From: Prostheceraeus crozeri
Lineage: Eukaryota; Platyhelminthes; Polycladida; Euryleptidae
NCBI GenBank assembly: GCA_907163375.1
Contig: CAJQUW010008706.1
Location: 682,001 to 746,000, forward strand
Direction: 5' to 3'
DNA: 64,000 nt
The notes beneath the pieces are model-generated. The model was not told where the DNA came from and did not search any database. It was given only the letters and a program-made list of their open reading frames with translations. A program made the translations under genes and the position numbers. This document shows positions 10,666-22,600 of the stretch, piece by piece. Position 1 is the stretch's first letter. Each line of letters starts with the position of its first letter.

Positions 10666-13600
10666 GTAATATTCTCAACTTTATTTCGAGAATTAGCTAT
10701 TCCACGTTTGTGCAAGAGGAATAAGTTGATATGTTATTCATTCTTGGAATAGTTTTATTCCACGTTGGTCATAGACGTCTGATTGTTAGTATTTAGCACG
10801 CATCTGATAAGATGTCCTGAGTTAGTTGCCAACTTATGATTTCTACATGCATGCTCACTATGATACACAACACGGATATAGATATAATTCTGTGAAAACA
10901 CCGTTTTGATTGTAGTGTGCTTTCAAACATCATCTTGATATTTGAAAGCAGTTGCCCAGAACGCGTTCGATAATAGTTATACAGCTACTCCATCCAGCCT
11001 CCATTCAAAGAAATAGCATCCGGCTTCGACTCGTGCTATATTTTGGAATGTCGCTCGGATGTCATTTATGTATACGGCTTGTATGCAGAACGATAATAAT
11101 AACGAAATCACCCCAGCCTCTCAATCATTGCGTTGTAAGAATTCAACAAATTCCCTTCGCTCAATTCAGGAATGAGCAGAATGGTCAGCAGTTTTGGCAG
11201 CTTCAGAGACAAAGAGATGCCATAAATAATAATACGAATGGTTTGTCATCAGCAGTGACTTCAGACTTTAATGCGACATTCAGAGAAAGCATGCATTATC
11301 AACTATATGCAGAATTTCTCTCATCTGCTGCCAATTATGTTTTTTTAAAAACCGCTGCCTGTAGAGGCTCAAACAAAACGAATAAATTTTCGTCCGATTT
11401 CTCAGTTTCATGACGTTGGCAACTTGATGCTAGGAGAGAAGGAAGCTTTACGAGAAATTCAATTTAAAATGTGCTAAGAACTAATGAAGTCACTTGGTTA
11501 CTGGTCTCTATGCATTTGTCTATCATGTGCTGAACTCATTGCAATCGAAAGCGCTGTCTCAGTCCGCTTCCAATTCCTTTTCCTGTGACGAATGTCACAT
11601 TCCTTAACCAGTGACTAATGAAGTCACTTGGTTACTGGTCTCGCTTCCAATTTCTTTTCCTGAACTATTTAAACATGGAATTGATCTACACATTATTGAT
11701 AATGTTCATTTGTATATTATCCATTGTTTTAAGTTATTAATGCCAATGGTAGGAAAGTTGGAATAGTTGAAAAATGACATAAATCGTTCTCATTGGCAAC
11801 TAAGGTCTGTCGTAGTCTCGATGTTACTTTGGAGATAACAACTGCCTTCACTCGCATCCCTTTTTTACCGTCAGCGTGCCTTAGTGAAGAAGGTGCGAAC
11901 TCGTCTCCACCGAAAACTTTAGTTCGATTAATACATCCGGCGAATGCGTTCGGGCATCAGCGGTGTTGGTGTAATTTATTGACATGTTCTTTGACATACT
12001 TTTGAGGTATTCCATACTTTGTCATAGTAATAGGGACCTGCAAATCGAAATTTTTTTAATCGAATCTCGTTGCGTTGCAGGTCCCTATGTATAAAGTATT
12101 GATATGTGAACAAGTTACGACGTCTAAGTGAATTTCTGCAGAGATCAAGGACAACCTTGATATTTTCACAGGTTGATGCTCCTTTATTTTTGCAAAACTG
12201 CTTTATTGCCCTTTAGAATGCAATAACTTTAAAAATTATACAATGAAGGTGGGTCTATAGCGTTTCACAATATTTCAATAGAGAACAATTCCTCCGTATT
12301 TTGTCTCTAGTACCGTTTTCGTATGACAAAGAAGAAAGTTCAGTCCGGGCAGTGGTCGTGGCGGCGCGAAAATCTCGCGTATTACACGAACAAAGTGCGA
12401 ATACGAGAATGTAAGAGCAAAAAGATGACATTACGAGAAAATTATCATCTCGAATTTTTTTAAACTTGCATTTGCTCAGGAGTATACCAAGACATTTTCT
12501 CAACTGTAGTAGAAAAGTTGAAAGACTATCAATTTCTTTAAGTCTTGTATATTTGTTAGCCATCGATTGCAAGACCGCGAAAATTTCGAAAAATTTCCGA
12601 TACCGTCCGTGCTTTGTGACATCAACGAATCTCGATTGAACGTTGAAATCCGACTGCATAAATACAGTCTGTCAGGATCCTCTCAAGATCGTGGCGATGC
12701 TTTTACATTTTTGAAGAGACTCGAAGTTAGCGGAAAAGTGGAGAGGGTTTTTTCAAACTTATCCGACATATTGACCAAAAGAGGCACTCGCTCATACCTG
12801 AAACCGTGAGAGCCCTTGCAATTTGTAAATCCGCTATGAGAAGTAATTAAATTTATAGCTCAAATACAAGAGTGGATAAAAAGCTTCTGGATATGTACAA
12901 TGCATCACATGCTTCTTGCCGAACATGACTGAAAAACCAAGAAAAGAAGGAAATAAAAAGAAAACGTAAAGCTCTCCAAGAACAGGTCCGTATAGAATTC
13001 AATAAAGAAAAGCAGCGATGTGAAATCCGCCGAATTGATGCTCGAAGACATCCATGAAAGCCTGGAAAAGAAAGAAAAGGAGCAGGAAAACTCACTGCTT
13101 TATCAGAAAGTGCCTTGCATCAGGGCAAGCGTGCTGCGGAGGAGCTGGAATTCTTACGTCAAAACAAGTCTAAAGCATAGTATGCAACAATGTCGTAATC
13201 TCGAATGTCGTAATTTGGAATCTCCAACACCAAATCATCGCGTAATGATTTATAGCTTCCTCACGACAACACTATGCCCCATGCATATACTTCGATATTA
13301 ATGTGAATCGGGCTTACGAACAAAAAACACATGTTGTAACTCTAGAATATTTGTTGCTTTTCTTTGATTCCTCGAGGCTTTTTTATAATGAATATAGGAG
13401 AGTATTTCTACAGTTTTTACAGTGAATATGTCAAAAACTCAAATTGGTTGCAGATTGCCCTAATTTTAAGCTCATGCAGTGTCACCAATCCATCACCTTC
13501 TACCGGAGACGTTATCGCTCAAAACGCTCACTAGAACTCTCCTGTCTGGTGAACACCCTGCTTTTCCAGCAACTATATTATAGTCATGAAGCTTATATTG

Positions 13601-16600
13601 CGCATTATTATAATAATTATCACTACTAATACGAACACGCGAAATTGGTGAAAATTCGCGACACGACCACTGCTCCGGGGTAAACGCTAAGTCTTGGTGT
13701 CTGTTAAATGTAAAATCGTCATATTTGCTTCCTTTCTTGTCTCTGTCTAGTTCTACTTTTCAAAATTCACTCTTCTGAACATGACCGGATAGAGCAGTGT
13801 TCCATTACAAATTAATGTAGGTAGCTGACAAATTAACAACATAGAATGAATAAATAATGGAAAATTGCATTATGAAACCACAAAATAGAAAATGAGACAC
13901 TGTTGTGATGAGCAAAGGAATATTTTTCATAAGTATTCATATTGAGTCTACGCGGGAGACGAGTTCATAAAATCTTTGATAAGATAGTGTATGTTCAAAA
14001 TCGTATATCATTGAATTGTCATATTTAAATGACGACCAGACATCATCATGTATTGTACTAGGACTTCTTCGTATAATTTTAAATCCTCAATGTTTTAGCA
14101 GTTGCATGATTTTCTAAGTACTACGGTAAAATTGGGTATCATGGACAGTTAAATGGCTTTCGGGCTACCACGATTATATTTCTTAGCTTATATATGAACT
14201 ATGTTATCCAAGTAATCTCTTAATCGAATCCAGTGCATTCTGTCGATTTAATTTATGATTCTTGGTAGAAAGTAAGGTGGTGAATTTTATACCTGAAAGC
14301 AGTCTAGACAGACGAATCCATCATCGTCAGAGACGAAGAAGATTTCCTCACATTTTTCGTGCATGTCACGCGAGTTTGTAGCGCAACGGAAAGTGATGAA
14401 GCGTCACGTTTTCAGACAACCGAAGAGACAACAGATATGTAAAATGTTGCTTCATATGATATATAATATCTCTGCTTTGTTGCACGTGGCATCTTCTAAC
14501 ACTTCATCAAGGCACTGTCAGGGTGACCACTTGTTGCGAAATTTCGAACCAGTACGAAATGGTTCGAATTGGTACGAAATTCGGGCCCTGGTTCGAAAAA
14601 GTACGAAATTGGACCTATGCAGTTAGATATTCTGCCATTACTTAAATTAGGGGGGAGAAGCTTCCGAATTTCTTGACGGCCATCCGGGTCATTTCTGAGA
14701 TTCACCATAAAATGCAATAAAAATAGGAGGGGTAAGGGGGTAGGGCGTAAGCAAGCGTGTGATTCTTCCGGTTTTCGGCAGTGAATTTGTAGCTCTCGTG
14801 AATCGGCGAATTTGCGATGAGAAAAACATAGGGATAGGGGGAGGGGTATGGCTGTCATGAGCTTCTCAGGAGAAAATAAAAAAATCTGGGAAGTCTTGCT
14901 TGTCTTGTCCTTCAATTATATAGAGAAATAGTATGTTTCATTTAATGTCTCTTCCATCATTTCATTGAATGAACCTCTTATCGAGTGGAAATCTAAAAAA
15001 CTTGCTAATGCTAAGCTATATAAAGCACACACCTGTGGGGTCCCTCAGGTGGAAAGAGGATGGGAATGGGGCCCCCTCAGATGGAATGAGGATGAGAACG
15101 GCCCCCCTCAGATAGAAAGTCGTAGTGACTGGGCTTTAAATAACATCAAGATTCTACTAGTTACACTTCTTAAAAGGCTGGAGGTTTCGTCTGCGGTACT
15201 TTGTCTCAATATGGTTGAGTTCTAATTCATTATTATCTGTAGCCTTAGTGTATGGCCTTAGTGTAGTCGTAGCATGTGGCCTTAAAGATTCATAACTTTT
15301 TAAATTTGACTCTTGGATTACCTGCATTCATATCAAAACAGAAAATGGGCCCCAGAAAAAGTAATGTATGGCCCCCTAAAAGAGAGCTTCCGGATTTTTT
15401 GTGACACCACGTTCTCATACCTGTTAAATGCATGCTTACTACTAATAATTTCTACATGGTTCGAAATCTGCGCTCGGTGAAGTGGTCACCCTGGACTGCC
15501 GATGTGTCTCTCAGATGTATTGATGTTATACGAATATCATTATAGGCTATACATCTTACTTTTCACCTAGAATCGCAAATTAAGTCGATGGATTACTAGA
15601 TTCGAGTAGAAGGAGATTATTTGGATATCATAGTTCATATTTAAACTAAGAAATACAACCGTGAGAACCGGTCCTAAAATTGCTTCTAACTGTCGATACC
15701 AGATTACCATCGGTCAATTGAAGGCACTGGACACCGATGGCCCGTCTGATTTCACTTTTAATTTAATATATTTTCACCTTAACTTAGGAGCTTTTTTGTG
15801 CTTTACATTTGATGAAAAATGCTGTTGGATACAAATTGACAATGGTGTCGATATTACCCGACATTTGTGCATCGACTCCATGTGACAATCAGTATAATTC
15901 AAAACAACGAAAGAATTTGACGGAGTGATTGCTATTCAGTGAAACTGCATCCCCTAAGTTAATCCATAACCAAGCACTTAGTTGTCAGTTGGCATGTGAA
16001 GGTGTTGAGTGATTGGTGCTGATCGAATGCATTGTTTTGGAATAGTTTGACTATCGATAAAACCCTATTTCATCCTATACATATTTGCGAAAGCCTGCTT
16101 TTACATTACATGACATAAAAACAAAAGTAGGCATTAAGCAGATGACAATGCAGATATTTGAGGTTATTTCTCGCTATAATGACCGCAAGAGCTGAATCTT
16201 CGAGGTTTTCATATGGCAAAATAATGACCGACGACTCTTGAAACAATTCATTTTGAATGAAGCATTTTTTGTCATTTCGTGATTTGTTTGCATCAAAAGT
16301 TAGCAAATACTAACAAGAAAATTACTTGAGAATCGGTTATAATTCGCTGGGCTGAGGTAAATTCAAGATGCGCCAAAGTAACATTTTCCGTCCTAGACTA
16401 TTGCTTGAATTCTCATCTCTGAGGACCACGCAATGATTCTACTATGTTTCCGTCATCCGTGCAGTGTTTCATGCATTTGAAATTATTTTATGTAAGGAAG
16501 GATTTTCGATGCCTTAACTCAGTGAGGTTTCTCATTATTTTCCAATGGAATCAATTTAAAGTCTTCAGATAAAATGAAATGGGTCACAATTTGATGATTG

Positions 16601-19600
16601 GTTTGAATTCATCCTTATAATTGCTTTCTTCTGTCTAGCTTTTTGTTGAAAGCTTTGATTTTTACTTTCAGGTATCATTCCACGATGTAGCCTTGCCTGG
16701 TACACTTCCAGTTCTTAATCGCCGCTGTGTCGAGCTTGGAGTTCGAGTAGCACTGGCACTTAATTGCAACATCAATTTACAATCAGAATTCGATCGGAAA
16801 CATTATTTCTATGCTGACTTGCCAGCTGGTTATCAAATTACGCAGCAACGCAAGCCTATCGCGACCAACGGTCATCTGCAGTATTTATGGCGTCATGTGA
16901 ATGAAAAGAAGGTTCAAGAGAGTCAAGCAAAGATCATTCAGGTACGTAGGAAGTGAAGAATTTCGTCTTTTTGAAGATGCTGAGAGTCAGATAAACGACA
17001 TTCACTTTTATCACGGAAGATTTCACCGGGAATATCGTTGAACATGTAATTTAGCAAGGTATACAATGCGATTAACTCTGTATTGCATGCAGATTAACGC
17101 CACTGTGTTCTACATTTTCATTTAGGTCTCCTGAGCGCTTTCGCGGCCTCTCATCACGAGGAGCACGACCATTGTGACACATTAAGGCGTGGACATGCGT
17201 TACATCAGCTCACGTCATGTCAAATCACATCACAGACAAATGCTGTCGTCACACCATCGACCAGAACAACTATTTTTTCTTTTGTTCTGGTCGATGGTGT
17301 GACGACAGCATTTGTCTGTGATGTGATTTGACATGACGTGAGCTGATGTAACTTGCATGTCCATGTCCACGCCTTAATGTGTCACAACGGTCGTACTCCT
17401 CGTGATGAGAGGCCGCGAAAGCGCTCAGGAGACCTAAATGAAAATGCTGAACACAGTGGCGTTATTCTGTATACAAAAGTTTATTGGGCATAGATATCGC
17501 TTTAAAATCAACTCTCTAGCTAAATTGGATACTCGTCATTATTAGGGTTCGAATCCTGGATGAAAATCAAGGCCGTCTTAAAAATTCGGAGCTCCGGCTG
17601 TACGGCAGCGCGTTTTTTAAAGTTCGGTTTGAAGTCCTTTTAAGTATTGCTATCAACTTATTTCGATTCTTGATGGCGCTCCTTTCAATATATTGTCTTG
17701 CACCTCGCCCTTCAACTTCATAAAAATTTCTCTGATAGAATCACCTGATTTCGGAAAACCTGTCTTTAATTGGTAATCGTCTCTTACTTTCGGTCATGAT
17801 ATTAAAAGTAAGACCGTCAGTGGCAGCAAGACGCACAATCAGGTCATCTTGAATTTCCCTTCACCAGATATTGCGTTAATTTTCGCTGTTTTGAGGCCTC
17901 GCCAGCTGCTTCATCGTAATGATTGAGAAGGTTCAAGTCATGAGCTTTGAGGTGATTGTGCAATCCCGTGGTGGAGCTTGCGTTTACCGTCAAAATCTGC
18001 TTGTAGGCCTTAAATTGGACTTTACTGCTGCCAAACAGTTTTGAGACAGTGCTTCCAAATTGTCGTACCGCTTTGAAGTCCTACAGAACAATAATGTTGC
18101 CCAAATCTAATTTGTCTCGTTCAAGAAATTGATTGTTTAAACTCTCAATAAATTGATGTTGCTTCGAGGTCGCACATTTAGCATGTGTCACATATAGCGA
18201 TCATAGATTACAAGTCTGACATGATATTAGATGCAATAATGAACTAAGGGAGACCGCCAATGAGGCTGCTTTCACATTATCCGCTACTTTCATGACTTTA
18301 GCCAGTTGTTTAACATTGATTTCACCTTTAGGTTGCACCATTTAAATCTGTACTCATTGAACCGGCAGTGAAACATGTGCTTTCTCCTGACAACCAGCGC
18401 CATTAAATGTAGGCGGGGCAATCATTTTGTGAACATGTCATCACTGCAACACAACTGACAGCGCATCCAATGCATGTCAGCATATTTGATGTATTTTCCC
18501 TTTTAGTGGGCGAATGAAAAATTTTCACTCAGTGAATTTTCGCTAGAATTCCACTGTGTCCTTTAGATAAAGCCAACATTTTTAACTACCAGGGCTAATT
18601 CCAACAGCCTGAGCTTTGCTTTTAAGCCCGTGCTAATCCCAAAAATTGTGAATTCATCCCTGATAAAAAATCGGATTGACCTAGGAGCACGGGATGCGAA
18701 CCCTAGTGATGATGTCTAGAGGAGTGTTGGACCTGACACAATCACAGAATTCCCCATCCACTCTGCTGCAAGATGAAGCTATGTCATGTAACAGTTGCAA
18801 GAAATAAAACATAATAAGATTTGAAATGGTCGTCAGAGGGGCTCCAGGAGTCCTTCCCCACCCCCCGTGGAGGAAGTAGGTCAATATAACTATCATCGTT
18901 CTCTGAAGCTACACGCAGGTGATGAGCTCAGCTTTTCATTATGTTAGGATATGCAAAGGGGTGAAGGCATTCGCTGATACATCGGTTTACGTCGTCGATG
19001 ATCTGATAGTGGATAGCACTAGAATGTGAAATAGAGCGTCCATCTAAGAATAGTAATATTTGATTAATGGCCGCTATGTGAAGCTCGTATGCAGTACATG
19101 CACGTTGACTACATTTCATTATGTTCAACGCTTATGAGAATTCGATGACATCTGTAGGACTAAGTCCAAAATTGTAGGATGAGATTTTCTTCTAATAAGA
19201 TGAGAGTCGGAGAAGATTACGATTACCGCGAAAAGTCAAGCATTTTGTAAATGGAATCATTAAATAGTTGCATCCTTAGTTGAGAAATGACAGCACAGCA
19301 AGGGGTTGACAAAAATCAGTTGCAATTAATTTGAGCTATGCAATCAATTAATTTCAATTGCAGCATGAGGCAATCAGTTAATTACAACTATTTATCATCA
19401 CCATTTGATTAGACTATTCAATTTCAAATTTTAAATTTCACTCTAGTCAATCAAGCTACATACGTAGGCGACAAAGGCATACTTAACAAGTCGCTTAGTA
19501 TCTTATTATTAATTTGGGCAGTGTGTATTAACAGCTATAACCTATTCTTAATTGGATGTGAATGTTGATCATTTTTATTGCACTTATTAGACTTCAGTTC

Positions 19601-22600
19601 ATGCAACGTAATTGCAGTGATAATATGTTATTGAAGCAAGTGGGCGAATAATCACACGTGCTTAGATAACAGAAAATAAAATGGAAATTTAGAAGTAATC
19701 ACAAGAATATTGTGCATTGTAAGATAGAAATACTTAATAGGTTGTGTAACAGATAGTAGTGCTCTATAATCCTAAAAGCTGTCAGCTCATGAATAAGATG
19801 TTTAGCATTATCTCAAAAATCACTGAATGTGCAATTTCTCCTGCGATGGTAAGTGTTGACGGAATTGCAAGATAAGCAGTCAATCAAATACCGTAAAATA
19901 GGGTAATTAGGACACCTTTTTTGTTATTTTTTATATTTTTAGTTATTTATATTGATGTCAGTGTTCTAAAATCCTACATGAACCGCAAATGGGACGTTAT
20001 GTACAATATATAATGAGTTTGTAACAGCAAACCCTTGCTGAATTTGTCTGGATAATTTCTACGAGAACTACTTTGAAAAATAAAAAAGGGGGTAATTCGG
20101 ACACCAACAAGTTCTATAATTCTAAACGAAATGAAATATTCAGAGCAAATTGAATAGACGTTAAAGAAAGTCTATGTGCATTTGGCACACAAAAATGGAT
20201 CACCACCATTACACCTTCCACAGAGCCATTCATTCAGTACACGTTACACACTGAATCCAGTCGGGTCCACGAGACTTAATGAATACCACTGAGCAGTAGG
20301 TGATGAGTCATATCATTACGACTGCATCTGAGAAATGTCTTCTCGTGTTGGAATCGACTGAACGGGATAAACCAGAATATATTTTACTACATACACACAC
20401 TGACATCAACAATGCCAAGAATTCTGGTCGTCTGCATTTGGTTACAACCATTGTTCAGTCATATAAAAAGCGGCAAACTTTTCAATCGTCTCTTATGCTT
20501 TATCCAGAAGCCTGGCCGGATTGATTAACGAGAAACCTCCATACTGGATCGATCACCATGAAAAATCGTAAAAATGTAATTTTTCACTTACTTTCGATTT
20601 TTCGAGAACTGAATTAGTGGTAATTGAGAATTGAATACTTTCGGATAGCGGTACCTTTCGTATCTATTGATTGTCTGTGGCTGTTTTAAGTAGTTTTAAC
20701 TTCAGGAATGTCTTTTTACTCCCGCAGATTAATTCCGTCTTGCTGATTAATGTAATCTTATCTTAACCCGGATCTGCCCAAACTTTTTCGATGCAGTACA
20801 ATTTTCTTGCTGCTTAGGTACTTAGTAGCAGGAATATATCACTTTTAGGTGGATATGACATCGCATTCAAGAGATATGCAACACACACATATATATATAT
20901 ATATATATAATTATATATTGATGATGTGCAGATATGTGTACAAAATCAGGAGCATTTGGTATTCAGTTGCATTCAGATGCGCTTCATGCAAATAATCCAA
21001 ATAACAGAATTCTTCTACTCTACACCGAAAAAATATTCAGAGACGAATATGTAGAGAAGATATATAGAATCTATAGAGGAATATATAGAGAAAAATTTCG
21101 AGAAAATGTCCGAACAAACTATATTGTATTTAGTATGAAATGTAGGGCACAAAATGCAACAAAAATGTGCAGTACAGCTCCAGAAAAAGAGCACATCTGA
21201 TCAAGTATTCTGTTCCACTACAGTTGGTGGTACGGGCTGAAACATATCATACAGAGTGCCACGTGGCACTTAGAGAACGCAGAAGATGGGTGCAACTTGC
21301 ACCTCAACAGTGTGCACGTGCGCCCTTGTGGCGTGACTTTCGGCCAGTGCTCCAGTCCATCGAAGCGGGCGTCATTAACTGCGCAGAGGCGCGGCCTGCC
21401 CACTGCCCGAATTCATGAGGCTCCAGGAGCCAATATTTAATTCAGTTGGCTCCATGTAGTCCAAGGTCACTGCATAATCCGTTGAAACCGGACACTAAAG
21501 ATATCTTTGTTTGTAGACGGCAGGCCTGGAAAATTGACCATCTATTTATAGACTATGGGCGTTAACGGGTTAAGGACTGTGTTTAGGCTCCGATAGAAGT
21601 ATTTTACATTTTATATCTGGCGATTAAAGATAAAGAATGACTAGGTGTCCGAATTACCCCCATCATGCGGTACAATCAATCAATCAATGAATTGCAATCA
21701 GTTGCAATGCAATTATTTTTTTGATAGCCCCTCAGCGCAACAAACATGAGTAGCCGCCATTTAGTCCAATATCAGAGATCATCTGCCGTCAGGGTAAGAA
21801 CTTGATCTGTTGATGATGTTTGATATTGTATGAAGTGGCGGCTGGCTATTTAAACATTTTCCCACTTTTCAAGTGAGAAACTCAATATTTAATACTTCCA
21901 TTTACATTGTGCTTTTAAAACCCAGCGCTTGTTGATTACAATCAGTAGCAATTATTTCTGGTGCACTAACTTAGACGAAATGGCTGATAAGGTATAATTG
22001 AATAGATATTCGAGAAATTCATTTTCCCCAGTTTGACCTTGAAAGAACAGAGTTGAACAGAAAATTGAAGCTTGGTGTGTTAAAGCATAAATGTAGTTGA
22101 CCAGGTGACGGGAGATCATCTTTCTGAGAAAGCTATACAAAACAATAATAATAATAATATAATATTTATTTGCTGAAAATTCATTACATATGCATTCATC
22201 TACACAGAATCAAATTACAGCAAATTTGAAGCCCTGAATGGGCAGAACTAATCGTGCATTTCATGCTTGAAAAGAAACATAAATGACGCTTGAGTGTCGA
22301 TACATGTAGTCACCAAATATCTTTGCGTTGCAAATAAGAAGTTACTGATTTCTTGAATTCATTTAGAGTTTTATTATTCACTTCATCAGCAGATAGTTCA
22401 TTCCAGTGATTGATCACTTCCACGGTGAAAAAGTAATTTCGATACATGTGTTTCGCTGTTGGTACGAGTAGTCTTAGATGATTGCCGCGACCAGGTATTT
22501 GCGAAATATGAAAGAAATGAGATGGATCAAGGATAGTCATGCGATTTAATAATTTGAACAGAAAAAGCAACTTGTAGCGGGTCCTTGCAGATAACGAAAT

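Larger units (their letters stand above)
10666..16671 (+). other. GATB intron 1 (6.0 kb)
   Basis: Holds an unrecognised open frame of 153 codons (10952-11413), a short direct duplication (11481-11665), a SINE, a hAT transposase relic and a hAT-like TIR element, listed separately. 15494-16671 shows nothing supportable. Confidence 0.8.

Noticed and set aside
10952..11413. 153-codon plus-strand open frame in GATB intron 1
   Set aside because: Does not start with ATG, shows no domain and would interrupt GATB. Mentioned only within the intron entry.
14496..14915. 139-codon minus-strand frame
   Set aside because: Lies over the hAT-like element end, is Pro/Leu/Ser-rich from G-rich repeats, and has no conserved pattern.
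18590..18720. tRNA-like B box (GGGTTCGCATCCC, minus strand) as a SINE
   Set aside because: Only one box is visible and I could not define the ends or an A box.
21170..21420. GC-richer open frame (84 codons) suspected as an exon
   Set aside because: No domain, no paired splice sites, and it lies inside the TIR element.
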